Shown: one piece after another, positions 44,752-57,000 of the stretch
Position numbering within the stretch: the first letter of the stretch is position 1
Layout of the letters: every line of letters begins with the position of its first letter
Assembly: GCF_026151205.1 (NCBI RefSeq)
Contig: NC_087078.1
Span: forward strand, 3,355,175-3,419,174
Origin: Bolinopsis microptera
Taxonomy: Eukaryota > Ctenophora > Tentaculata > Lobata > Bolinopsidae
Reading direction: 5' to 3'
Length of the DNA: 64,000 nt
Program-made: the position numbers and the translations under genes
The notes under the pieces: generated by a model
Told to the model about the DNA's origin: nothing
The model's input: the letters and a program-made list of their open reading frames with translations, nothing else
The model's database searches: none

Positions 44752-44907
44752 TGACGAATCAAGTGTCACGTGAGAGGCACGTGTCTCGTGTCGGCCAGTA
44801 AGGTTGAGAAGTTTACATGTATGGGTGAAATAAGGTGGAGGTAGAACTGATAAATAGGGGTAAACAACAATTTCATGAATAGAAGAGTTCAATTAGTTGT
44901 GCACGTG
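44752..44907. promoter_or_regulatory. CACGTG (E-box) cluster
   Basis: Three CACGTG palindromes fall within about 35 bp (GTCACGTGACG, GTCACGTGAGAGGCACGTG), and another lies near 44902. They are about 0.7-0.85 kb upstream of the kinase start codon. bHLH-zip factors of the Myc/Max, USF or MITF/TFE type bind this site; function here is inferred. Confidence 0.4.
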
Positions 44908-45608
44908 CGAGCAATATAGTCTGCCAATTTATATTCCAATAATGCCTCAAATTCTTCGTATGGTATGTACTGCAAAATTATACTTATCGGCCTGAATTCA
45001 TATCAAATTCATAATTATTAATTAGCGGAAAATTGCAGGATTATAATTCTTTCACCATGAACTCAGCTTATCGTTGAAATTTTCAAAAGTTCGAATTTGA
45101 CATTACTGTATCAAATTTCTAAGGGAGAATCCTAATTCACTGAGTTATCTCCTAAATTTTATGGAGCAATTTCAAGAATACTGTTGGTACCCTAATATTA
45201 GATTATCAGAAGAAACGCAAGAAATAAAATAAGTGTTTAATTAGGAAAATACTAATAAGTTATTTGGTTATAATAATAATTAGTAATAATTAGTCTTACT
45301 GTGTGAGCTGTTTTTAACAATGATTGTTTCTTTATTATTCAATTTCGTTGTCAAGTTTTGCTATGTAAGAAAATTCGATATTTATTTCCTTTAAACTGAT
45401 GATATCATGTGTTTTACTTGTCCTTTTTTCTAGATAAACTTTGTTAATCAAACTCTTATCTACGAATCAACGTTTAATTATTCGCATATTGTCATTGATA
45501 AAATTGTCCCAAGTTGATTTATCGCCCTTTCTTATTAATAATGAAATCGAATTTTCTTAATGAAATTATTAAATTCAAACTAACCGCCCGTAATATTTAG
45601 GTGCGGTT

Positions 45609-47796
45609 ATGCAGAGTATCGCTGCCTTCGGAAATCAGCAACAAACTCCTCACCATTTAAAAGAAAGTGGTCTTTTCCGGATACATCCAGATGATGATCC
45701 AATCAGAGTTGCAATCACAGATTTTGATTTGAAGAATAAAAGTTACATCGCGAAAGGTTCTTTCGGAAAAGTATATAAGACAAGCTTTCGTGGCGGATTG
45801 GACGTTGCCGAAAAAAAATGTATTTTCAAGGAGAGGCGTGTCGAAGATTACGAACATGAACAACACATCTCGCTAGAATCTTGGTATAGAGAATTGTCCT
45901 TTCATGGATCGAGCAAGCATGAGCACATAGTCCGGTTGCATGGGTTCATTGCTATATCTGCTGATATATCAAACGTTCCACTCCCGGACGGCAAATTGCG
46001 GCCCCTCGATCCAAACCGCCCCAAAGCACTGCACTTGTTTTTAGAACTAATGACATGCAGCTTTAGAGAAATTCTGAATTGTTTGTTCGACAAATCACAT
46101 TCTGATTACAGTAAAACCCCTTTTAAGTGCCCTGAGGGAAAAGTGCAAGTTGAGCCATTTAGAGCATTTCTGAAGCATGTTTGCAGCGGACTGATCTACC
46201 TCCATGATAATGGGTACATGCACCGGGACCTGAAGCCGGGGAACATTCTTCTGAAGGTTGAAGACGGGAGAGCTGTTGCTAAACTAGCTGACTTCGGAAC
46301 CATCAAGGTTAATTACTGTCTGAACCTTCTCAATTCCTTAGAAATCTACTTTAGTTGCGCTTCGTATTTGAATTCGATATTAAATAGAACTAGATTTAAG
46401 ATTTGGGTTCAAGGACAGAAATCATTTAAACATTAAACGACTTTAAAAAGATTGCACCTAATTCTCAGGCTAGCTTCTATGCATTGAGAAAATACAACAT
46501 ACATATTTTCGTTTTGCAAATAGGACTTATTTTCTTCACAAAAATCTCAATGAAATGTGAATTTTCAGATAGATTTTGCTTTTGAACAGGCAACAAGGTT
46601 AACAGGTTAAGGTTTCGTCTACCCATACTAACGTTCGTGCCGCCAGGACTACAAAGAGACGACACGAGGCGAGGAGAAGAACCTCCACTCTGCTGATCCA
46701 GGGACCACCAAGTACGGGGCTCCTGAGGTGATCTACAATGAGGGACCCTATACTAAGTCATGTGACTTGTGGTCTATCAGCATTACTTCTGTGCAACTCA
46801 TATCTGGTATGTGCTGTCCTGTGATAGCTTCCAATATATTGATCTGGAAACTGGTGGGGATGTGAAACACATTTTTCTTGCACGTGACTGCGATTATCCA
46901 ATCAGCTTCCAGCTTTGAGCGATAAACTGTCAAAATCACTATCACGTGTCAAAACGAATATGTTTCACTTCACCACCATGCCATAATTCACGTCTTTATG
47001 GCATTTATAAAGAGACATAAAATAGTTGTGAAGTTGCAAAATTATTAGATGCAGTAGAGTGTAGCGACCACCCCCCCCCCCCCCCCCCCGGCCCCAGTAG
47101 AGTGTAGTGACCCCCCTCAGTAGAGTATAGCGACCCCCCTCCCCCAGTAGAGTGTAGCGACCCCCCCCCCCAGTAAAGTGTAGCGACCCCCCCTCCCAGT
47201 AGAGTGTAGCGACCCCCCCCCCCCTCAGTAGAGTTCAGCGACCCCCCCCCCCCCCCCCATGCCAGTAGAGTGTAGTGACCCCCCCCCCCCCCCAGTAGAG
47301 TGTAGCGACCCTCCCCCGGCCCCAATAGAGTGTAGCGACCCCCCTCCCCAGTAATTGAAATTTTACTTTCATCCTCATTGAATCCTGCTGGTTTCATTTC
47401 ATTGTTTTTGAAGTTTTTAATATCATTGTTAAGACTAATTTAGTTGAGTTACTATTCAAGTTTCTCACTGTTTTAATGAGTGTAACCACAGGATATCACC
47501 CGGTGGTTACAGACGAGAGCCAAAACTCTACATCAAGATCCAGCAACACCATCTACTGCCGGAGAATCTCCAGTGACGATCCCTTCACTGATCTGCCTGA
47601 GAAAGTGGGACTAGGAGGTGAACTTGGTGAAATACTAGGGAAGTGTTTGGAGAGGGACCCAGAGGAGCGCCCTAGTGCGGGAGACGTGTTGGAGGTAGTT
47701 GGTGGTTTGGAGAATGATGGAGTGTTGTTGTGGGAATGGTTTAAAGATCTTGGTATTGGCGAGGATATTGAATCGAAACGTACTGGAAAGAGATAA
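45609..47796 (+). CDS. Protein kinase (Ser/Thr-type, three coding exons)
   Basis: Exons 45609-46307, 46647-46806 and 47492-47796 join (phase 0, then phase 1) into about 387 residues. Catalytic features: a partial Gly loop (AKGSFGKVY, with Ala at the first Gly), VAEK with K69, the helix-C Glu probably E95, HRDLKPGN at 205-212 (catalytic D207), DFG at 228-230, then in exon 2 an activation segment ending GTTKYGAPEV, and SCDLWSI. Exon 3 covers the C lobe (CLERDPEERPSAGDVLEVV), ending soon after the kinase fold. All catalytic residues are present, so it should phosphorylate proteins. HRDLKPGN points to Ser/Thr rather than Tyr. Residues ~118-180 hold an insert between the N lobe and helix E. There is no signal peptide or membrane segment, so it is probably cytosolic. 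I cannot assign the subfamily. The last intron contains a C-rich minisatellite. Confidence 0.9.
47068..47352. repeat. C-rich minisatellite in kinase intron 2
   Basis: Nine or so copies of CAGTAGAGTGTAGCGACC are separated by C runs of 4-19 bases. On the minus strand these are dense G runs that could form quadruplexes. The copies vary in C-run length, as expected of an unstable repeat. Confidence 0.85.
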
Positions 47797-49129
47797 ATGG
47801 ACGCTTCGAGTGCTTTTAGTGAGGTTGGTAGATGGAGCGGAACCAAGTTTAGTTGAGCTTGTTCTTAAGCTTCAATTATTATAGACATCTTTTAATTGAT
47901 CTTAATCATTCATTTTTATATGTTATTTGATATAACCGAATATTTTTCTAATCTCTTTTATTTTTCTACTATTAATTGTATATTGTATTTATATAACGAT
48001 TCAGAAATTTCGCTTCTGATTTTATCCATTTTGTATGTCCACTTAGATATAAATTTGTAACGTTGATGATGCTTAATTCGGGATGATCCTTCTACAATAT
48101 TATGTAAAATAATTTTTAGTTTTTAAATTACTGGTTCATTTAAATGTTATTGCCTTCAGACACCGACACTATCGGTGTTTTTGCCATCACTTTGAAGTTG
48201 AACCTGTCGGACTGGCTCAAAGTGATGCCAAAAAACAGCCGATTAATTTCTAACCATCGTTTCACGATATAAATAGTCAGAATTTCTGATAACAATGAGA
48301 CTCCCAATTATGTGTATTTATATTTTAATTTTGGGCTTGTATATAATTTGCGGCTTGTATTAGATAATTTTATATGGTGTTATTTAGTTGTATTGATGAT
48401 AATTTTTATAAATCTAAATGCTCGACTACTCATTGTATAGATACTTTTGGAACTGGACAACACCATGACTTAAACTCGATAAATCCATAACGAATAATTG
48501 AATCAACACACTAAAATAATGATATTATTTCTCTTACATATCAAACCCATCCACTGTTAGCACTTTATGTCTTTAAACATCAGAAAATCACTGACTCAAA
48601 CATAATATTATGTCATTACATCACTACATCAGTCAGAATATTACCCGGATTAGCACTTTATCTTAGGAGAATTAACACTGTGTATCATGGACATCTGGTG
48701 TTCAATAATTATACTCGATTAGGTCTGTGGCTATAGCAAAGACAGCTCGATAGTTCCTGCATGATCAAATAAAATCAACATTAACCAAATTCTACTGAAT
48801 TTTCTTCGCAGTTTAAACTGTGACCTCACATTTAAACTTGCTATTAATCAACATAAAAACCCTAAAAATACCTTGCACCCGATTTGTCTTGATTATGTTT
48901 CTCAGAACCCCTCTAACAGCCTGCCTCACATTCCGCAGTTGTTACTGAGCGCCACCTACTTGATTATAATATTACTGTGCTCGCTCACTTCTATAAAATA
49001 CACTGGATTTTGTAGGTCTTAAGTCTGAACTGCAGTATCAACTGGTGCCCCACACTATAGCGTTGTCGCACAATATCACAACATATCGCTATAGTTAACA
49101 AGGCCCTCACGTCCCCAGTATATCGTGCC
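47797..49129. other. Kinase 3' region and intergenic DNA
   Basis: No further exon is seen. Two adjacent hairpins lie at 48160-48234. An AATAAA occurs at about 48769, rather far for the kinase; the true polyA site is uncertain. Confidence 0.4.
48160..48234. repeat. Two adjacent hairpins
   Basis: ACACCGA/TCGGTGT (about 48160-48178) is followed at once by TTTTTGCCATCACTTTGA (48178-48195), which pairs with 48217-48234 with one mismatch in 18 bp. Confidence 0.7.
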
Positions 49130-49341
49130 CACGTGCTCAGGATCGTGCCCACGTGCTCAGGATGTCTGTATTGTGCCCCGATTTGTGGAGTCACGTGGTC
49201 TGTTAGCAAGTTGAGTTGCTAGGTCACGTGGTGTGTTACCATGCAGAGTTGCTAGGTCACGTGGTGTGTTACCATGCAGAGTTGCTAGGTCACGTGGTGT
49301 GTTACCATGCGGAGTTGCTAGGTCACGTGGTACAGCACGTG
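49130..49341. promoter_or_regulatory. Array of eight CACGTG boxes
   Basis: CACGTG starts at 49130, 49150, 49192, 49225, 49258, 49291, 49324 and 49336. Four of these sit in a 33-bp tandem repeat (GTTGCTAGGTCACGTGGTGT + 13 bp) and the first two in a 20-bp repeat. The palindrome is kept in every unit. CACGTG binds bHLH-zip factors. No confident gene starts nearby, so this could be an enhancer, a promoter or simply a tandem repeat. Confidence 0.5.
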
Positions 49342-49847
49342 ATCTGTAACCATGGCGAATTAGCAGACAGATGGTCCGTCACTCCACCGCTAACTTTAAC
49401 AAATTCAAAATGGCAGCAGATGATCGGAAACACATCTGATTTAACAGAGCCTCTCACACTTGTTAATAAAACTTTCAAAAAGCTTAAATACTTTATTAGA
49501 TTAAAAGATAATATGATCTTTTTTAAGGTATGTAGTTTGTGTTTTAGGGACCTCTGCGTTCACAAATGACACTTATACTGTAATTATGATTCTTCTCGAT
49601 TTGTCAGACATAGGTAAAGCTGTAAAGATTAAATGGGCACATTTCACTGACAACCGCTATAATGTAGTATTTTGAGGCGTGAGCACAATTTTATGCACAT
49701 TTTATGCATCTACTCCTACAGGTTTAAAGACTAAAAGCAGCTGTATGAGTACTGAATCGTTCAAGGTGTGCTTACTATACCAGCTTCTGAAAAACTATCT
49801 AAAAATACCACTTAGATCTTTAGATCTTAGATATCCCTCCGTATTAG

Positions 49848-49991
49848 GAGGGAGGGAGGGAGGGAGGGAGGGAGGGAGGGAGGGAGGGAGGGAGGGAGGG
49901 AGGGAGGGAGGGAGGGAGGGAGGGAGGGAGGGAGGGAGGGAGGGAGGGAGGGAGGGAGGGAGGGAGGGAGGGAGGGAGGGAGGGAGGGAGG

Positions 49992-50052
<61 letters not shown>
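49848..50052. repeat. (GGGA)n followed by (AG)n microsatellite
   Basis: About 150 bp of unbroken GGGA units is followed by about 55 bp of AG. It forms long open frames on both strands that are not genes. A purine-only strand of about 205 bp could adopt triplex or quadruplex forms. Confidence 0.95.
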
Positions 50053-50054
<2 letters not shown>

Positions 50055-53000
50055 GACAAAAGATTGCACAGTGACCACACCTTGCAGGTACATCATGTTG
50101 TGGAGCTGTATCCACGTAAGTACCTAATATAATGAGATATATGGGCATTCATTTGGGGATATTACCTTGTATGGAGTAGGGGGGTTGTAGTTGTGTAATT
50201 ATTGATGGAGCAAGTGATGATGGAGCTTAACGATAATCGTTTAGTGATTATCAAGGCTTTTTTAATTAATATAAATTGTATTATTTGAGTTAATTCTTCA
50301 ATCATTTGTTTGGTGATATGCTAGCTGTTATTCATTTCATTATTCGAGATCCATGAATCAGGTTAAATCGTGAATGAAAGAACCGAGTACGTATAGTATA
50401 ATATAGTAATATACAAGATAATTCAATATTGTACATTTAAATATTAAGTATTATATAAATCGATATTAAAATCTTTATACATTATCAGGAACAATATCTA
50501 ACATAATAATATAATAGACGCGAGAAGTTTGGAAACTATTGTTTACTCCTTGGCTTTACATTATATAGATATATATTATTTATAGTTCTGATAAAATAAG
50601 CTTGTAAGTTAGCACAACCACCCTTCGTTACATCCCGGCCTAGCCCAGTTATTATGCACATAATCTTCCTAGCCCAGTTATTATGCACATAACCTTCCTA
50701 GCCCAGTTATTTAAATGTATAATCATACCAGATGATCAGGACTACACACAGACGGCTGGTGCGAGTAATGATAATTATATTCACTGTAAATATTTCAATT
50801 GTTGCTGTCGGAGAGGTAACGTAGGCATTTATCAACCGTCAACTCTAACTATGTAACTAGCTATTTAAAAGGCCCGGCCCGCTCATTTTGACTCCTAATA
50901 TTCTAATACCTCATATTATAGCAAATCATAACTTTACAATCAGTCTGCTGGACCTTACAAATTATAAAATTATAGAAACTTAACAACCATCACCAGAAGT
51001 CATTAACAGTGATTTAAGTACGCGACGGGGCACACTATAACGGTACTTTTACGGCACTCACCAGAAGGTACGGCACATTATTACGGCACTCACCCGAAGG
51101 TACGGCACACTATTACGGCACTCACCAGAAGGTACGGCACATTATTGAAGCTGTTTTCAATGCCACTACCTTGAAGTGTGTCTCTCAGTTGTCACAAACT
51201 AACATAACAAGATGTGAAGCACTTTAATCTTCTGTGAGAGTCACCGCCCTTTTGTTTGTTCCATCTTCACATTATCATGATCAACTGAAATGTTAAGTTT
51301 AGTGTTTGTATTAATACCGTGTGGAGATTGTAAGGGTAATTAGTGTGAAGACGTTGTGACGTGTTTAGTATGTAATTATGACGTTTTAATAAGTAATTAT
51401 GACGTTTTAAGTATGTAATTATGACGTATTTACTATGTATTTAATTATGATACGATAAATACGCTGTTATGACGTAAAAGTAATCATGGTACAGAGGACG
51501 AGAGAGAGCACGTGAGTCACTGTGAGTGGTTGTTATATTGTGAGTTAGCGAGTTAGCAGTGACGCAATGTTTTGACTTTAGAGTGGTTGAATTTCTGCTT
51601 AAATGTCAGATAGATTTTAAGTTACCTTCTTTCATGTAGATTTAACATCGTAAACAAAGGTGGGACATTAGAGGCGGACAACCCTCTGAAGGTGATTGGT
51701 AACCGGCTGGTTACTTTGGTTACTTTGATTGGTAACCGGCTGGCGGACTTACAATCACTGATTTATTTTCAGAACCTAACAATTTTGAAGACTATATATA
51801 TATATAAAAATTATGTCATCTCAGATGATTGTCAGATTTCATTTCCTATTTCTTGACCTTGGAGGATGTAAAAAGCTTTTTGTCTGATATGAGGACACAA
51901 AAGAAAGTATCTTTTGGCACCATGAACATCACCAGATGTTCCATAATTGATAGTTTCTAAGTTTCCCTTTGCACAATTTGTGTTTTGTTGGCCACAAAAT
52001 ACCGACCAATAACAGCAAGGCGTGTTGAACAATGGAAAATACAGCAGCTTTAGGGTGGAGTTCACCACTGATGCTAAATAAAGATAATATCTAAGTGAAG
52101 GGTCACGTGATGTGTTAATCTGAATTTTCCAGCCTGATTAATTCTGTATGTTTAGACCATATATAGAGAAAATATTGAGAGAAAAATATTGCTTAATATA
52201 TACTTTGTAAAACCATGCATACAGAGGGACTTTTAATGATATACCGTGAAAAATAGAGGAGCAATATCGAAAGTTTTCGATAGAATTAGAAATGTAATAA
52301 TAGGATACAATACATAGATGAAGTATAATTATCGTGACAGGAATAATATAGTGTAGTTGATAAAAATGAAATTTAAGTTATAAAAAACCCTTTTTATGTC
52401 AATGATTTCTATTGAGATTTTGGCTTAGATTCATGGCTACTTCACCCTATCACATGATTATTATAGGACTTTAAGCGCTATTGAGCATAATTAGATCCAT
52501 TTTCGGCAGAAAACGTGCCAATTAATGCAGTTGATTTGTTTTCAAAAGTTGTTATTTTGGTGCCAATTATTTTGAAAATCCCCTAGATTTACTGTTAAGT
52601 CGAAAGTTTTACTGAAGGCATAACTATAACTATAACAATTATATTATAAGAATCGTAGCAAGTTTATGCCCTACTTAGTCGAATAAATGAGCACAGTCAC
52701 CGAGGTTATTTCTACAGAAGCAGTAGGTACTTTACAAATAGATGCAGATGCCCCAGTATTGACCAATCAGAGCTCAGAGTCACTGTACACGTGTCAAAAC
52801 ACATATATAGATCCTTACTGTGCTCTATCCATTACCTAATCTATTAACTCTGTCAAATATATCTATTAGTATTTGACCTTGTCTCAATCTAATACTTCCT
52901 CAGAAAACATCTGCAAAGTAACTTAAATGCTGTGGCTCCGTGATGTTTTTCACTGTTACGGAATCTTTGACTATAAAAAATATGATGTGAAGTGTGAAAT

Positions 53001-53947
53001 TTGAGGCCGCCAATGTAGAGTAATACACAATAAACATTGCAGTGTCATTTGTGGGCCCTCAAAACAGGACGTGTGTTAAATTCTATTAATAGATTCCTCC
53101 TGGAGAACCTATAGCTCCAGGGCTGTGTATATCTTTGTGCAAAACTACAGTAGACAGTGCAAGTGTAGTAAGACTGTAAACACGTGTGGTTTATTAGTGC
53201 CCTGAACACTAACTACACTGCTGCACACTGCGGTACTGCACGGAGGGACTGTATTAACACTCGTATCTACATTCTACTACATCTATCTATATTGTACAAT
53301 ATAGGTATATTGAGGCAGTAAAACTAATTACATAATATAATGTATATAATAATATAATAATATTATGTTCTGAAACTTCTAGTATAATACACCAATTATT
53401 GTAGTACCACTGCAACACCGGCATTTTCATTTCAAGACATTTTCTCACCAAATCCAGTGGACTAGATGTTGGGGACTAGAAGTAGGAAACACTCCCCAGC
53501 TCCAAGATTTTCTGTCAAGTTCCCTGCTCTATATCATTGTGTGGAGTTTAGGTAGAATGCTGTGAAGAGTCATGGTGGACCTTCTCATTTACATATCAAC
53601 AGTACCATCCCCACTACGTCATCGTTGTAATTATAAGATTGCATGAGTCTTATGTTTGCTGCTCTCAAACATTGTTACAACATCAGGTACAGTGTACCAT
53701 TAGAATTGACGCTGTTTGATAACATACCGCGACCTCTAATTCTGAAGAAAGTGAACTCTGTACTGTGAACTACGAGCGGACTGCTCTCTTGATCTTACTT
53801 TATCGCCGTCTCTTGCGCTACAACTATAATTACGCCCCCATTATGTTATATGAAAGGAGCTGTGAAGGAGCACCGCTATGCTGAACTTAGAGAGTTAGAG
53901 TGGTGTACCTAAATCGTTTGGGAACAGAATAAGAAAGAGAATTTATC
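50053..53947. other. Intergenic with small tandem repeats
   Basis: Three minisatellite patches: 50638-50710 (TAGCCCAGTTATTATGCACA..., ~29 bp), 51042-51147 (ACGGCACTCACCAGAAGGT..., ~31 bp, three copies) and 51357-51440 (GTAATTATGACGTTTTAA..., ~25 bp). A minus-strand 79-codon frame at 51832-52067 follows an acceptor-like GCATCAG and has several Cys, but I do not recognise it. No gene is confirmed. Confidence 0.5.
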
Positions 53948-54055
53948 ATGGAAATAATGCCAAAAGGGAATGTAATTAAGTTAACCGCACACGCCTTCTA
54001 TTTTACTCTCTCTCCCTCTCTCTCTCTCTGCATTGTTAAGTTGTTAACCACGCCT

Positions 54056-54065
54056 CTTCTGAGGA
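54056..54065. other. 10-bp target duplication of the RTE-like element, 3' side
   Basis: CTTCTGAGGA directly borders the trinucleotide tail and equals 57094-57103 at the other end. Confidence 0.8.
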
Positions 54066-57000
54066 CTACTACTACTACTACTATGTCGGAGCTAAGTCCG
54101 ATCTACGCCAGAAAACCCCCTCCATATATCCCTGTCCCGCATCAGGGTTCGCAGTTCCTCTTTAGAGTTTGTCCCAACTTCCTTCAGTAACATAGACAAG
54201 TAGCTTTGTCTTGGTCGGCCTTGCTGTGCTCTACCGTTCGTAGGTTCCCATAAGACTAAATCACTGGCAAGTAGCTCAGGATGTCGGATGCAGTGTCCCG
54301 CCATTTTTAATCTCCTGCTTCGTAACTTGTTTGACAGCCTTGGGAGGCTACCATACAAAGTTATATTGCTGACCTTGTCCTTCCATGAGATACCCAGCAC
54401 CATACGCAACATCTTTGTGTATGTCCCGTCCAAACTTTTCTCTTGAGCCTTTGTCAGTGTCCAGGTTTCTGATCCGTAGAGCAGTACTGATTCACAAGCC
54501 GCTATGAACAATCTAATCGTTAGGCTCTTTGAGAGTTTGGATTTCCAGATATCCTTCAGTCTATGTAGGGCACCCCACGCTTTTCCCTTTCTAACCCTTA
54601 TCTCCCTATCTGTGCTCTCAATCCAGGAGCCTAAGTAGATGAAATCATCTACATTTTCTATGGCTTCCCCGGATCGACTTTGTAGGTCGCTAGATCGATC
54701 CTCCATATTCAGTGTCATGACCTTGGTCTTGCCTTCGTTTATGTGTAGTCCCACGCTTGCTGCCGCCGATTCTACTCTGAGCAGGAACTCGTTAGCCTTG
54801 TCCATGTCCTCAGATATAAGTGCTATATCATCTGCAAAGTCCACATCGGTGATGATCTTGGGCCCCACTCTTCTGCTTTTTCTACGTTCGAGGGTGAGTC
54901 CAAGTCGCTCCGCATCATCGCCTATGGCTTGCCTCATACAGTAGTCGATGACTATTGCAAAGAGGTAAGGTGCTAAGGTATCACCCTGTAACACACCTGC
55001 AAGTATCTCGAACAATTCAGTTTCTCCGTCTGGAGTTAGGACTTTGGCCATTGTCTTCTCGTACATGAGCCGTATAAGCTGCACGATTTTGACTGGAATG
55101 CCGTAAGCTTCTAGAATCTTTAGCATTTTCCCACGATGTACACTGTCGAAAGCCTTCTTAAAGTCTATAAATGTCAGAACAGCTGGCAGTTTCCGACTCT
55201 TGACACCCTCTATAAGACGTCTCAGTACCAATATCTGTTGAGTTGTTGACCTTCCTGGTCTGAATCCATTCTGGTTTCTACGCAGAATTGTCTCGATTTC
55301 TGGCTTCAACCGGTTTAGAACCATCTTGTTTAGAGACTTGGCAACTAGGGATGACAAGCTTATTCCCCGATAGTTCATTGGTTCGCTAAGGTCGCCCTTC
55401 TTTGGAATTGGTATGATGTTGGCAGTTGACCATTGGTCTGGTTTCTCACCTTTCAATAGAGCATTGTTACAGAAGTCTAAGACAATTTGATCAAGGTCGC
55501 ATCGTTTTAAGACTTCTGGGGCTATGTTGTCGTCACCCCATGCTTTCCCTTCCTTTATGCTGGACTTTGCTTTCCTGTACTCATCCAACGTAAACGGTTC
55601 TGTTCCGATATTCAGAGGTGGGTGGACTGGATCAATATCCTCTTCCGCGTTCTCTACCGTCGGTGGTGAGCCGAGAAGAGTAGCAAAATAGTCCTTCCAT
55701 TTCTGAACCCTTTCCGTTGGTGAGTTTCCCTTGATTTTGCCAGTATATGATGGAGCTTTACCTGTGATCTTGTTGATCATGGTCCAGCTTTTAGCATGTC
55801 TGCCCTGCCAACTTGCTTCCTCCAGTTCCCGGACCTGCCCCTCCAGCAGGTGCTCTTTGGCTGCTTGATAAGCATCGCCTAGCTTCTGTTTGCCCTCTTG
55901 AACAGCTATTCGGTTGTCTTCTGTAGCATCTGAGTGGTATTTTATGCTACATTCCCTCAGCTTCAGCCTGGCAATTTCAACACTTGGAGTCGCTGAGATT
56001 TTACATCTTTTCTTTTTCTCCTTTTCAGGTAGTAAAAGTCGAGAAGTTGTCCTATTCGCATCAATAAAGCATTGGTACCTTTCTGTTGCCGTCTGATCAT
56101 CCTTTTCAAGTATGGAAAAGCGGTTTTTAACTTCCACTGTGTACCTCTCTTGTAGAGCGATATCAGTTTTAAGTTTAGACCAGTCCAGAACCGGAGCCCT
56201 CTTCTCCGTCTTGCTTATCCGTAGACTAAGCTTTACCGTTGCTACGACTACTCTGTGATCCGAGCCAATACTGTGGAAACTACCATATGCTTCGGAGTTC
56301 TTGACGGAGTTCCGCCATTTCTTCCGGCAAATGATGAAGTCGATTTGAGATTTACTTTGACTCATATCTGAGAGATATGTCCAGAGTTTACCTCTTCGCT
56401 TCTGAAATCTGGTGTTTGTGATTTCTAGCTGTCGCTCCAACAGCATATCCTCTAGCAGTCTACCATTTCGGTTTGCTGGACCCTTGTGGAAGGATGTCCA
56501 GTTTCCTGATGATGAGACATGCGCATTGAGGTCTCCTACAACGAATAGTAAGTTGTGGGCTGGTATCTGGTCGATGGCACCACCAAGGCTGTCGTAGTAG
56601 TTTTCTGCTTCGTCGACAGTCGCCCCCTCTGTCGGGCTATAAGTCACAATAACAGTTGTGACCGGGTTCCCTGCAAAGTTGGCTACCATCGTCCTCCTGT
56701 CATGTGAGTATACACTAATCAATGAGTTGAATACTGTCTTTTTGTCCAAGACAATACCAACCCCACCAGCAGCCGCCCCATTGCTGGTTCTCCATGCCGA
56801 AGTTGTTATGAGGTGAGAGCTTCCAAGATCTTGATACTCGATTTCAGTGCTATGTACTACCCGATGCTCCTGAATGCCCAAAATATGTACGCCACTATCC
56901 CTCATGCATACACCCAGCTCATCCCTCTTGTATTGTTCTCTTATTGTTCGTACATTAAGAGTTCCTACAAGAATTTCCTTCTGGCCACGTAGTAGTAGGG

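Larger units (their letters stand above)
43991..45608. other. Region between C/EBP and the kinase
   Basis: No exon is supported. It contains the 48-bp tandem repeat at 44265-44478 and a small CACGTG cluster at 44752-44907. It should include the kinase promoter. An acceptor-like TATTTAG ends one base before 45601, so an untranslated first exon may lie in this stretch. Confidence 0.45.

Noticed and set aside
47005-47397. Gly-rich 130-codon minus-strand frame
   Set aside because: It is the C-run minisatellite of the kinase intron read on the other strand.
49410-50116. Possible small plus-strand gene after the CACGTG array (ATG 49410, donor 49528, exon-like 49722-49766 and 50089-50115)
   Set aside because: The ATG frame stops after nine codons. 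The frame open to the donor ends in phase 0, while the next exon-like piece is open only in phase 1, so the pieces do not join.
49848-50148. Long Ser/Leu/Pro and Gly/Arg/Glu open frames on both strands
   Set aside because: They are translations of the (GGGA)n(AG)n microsatellite; any frame of such a repeat stays open.
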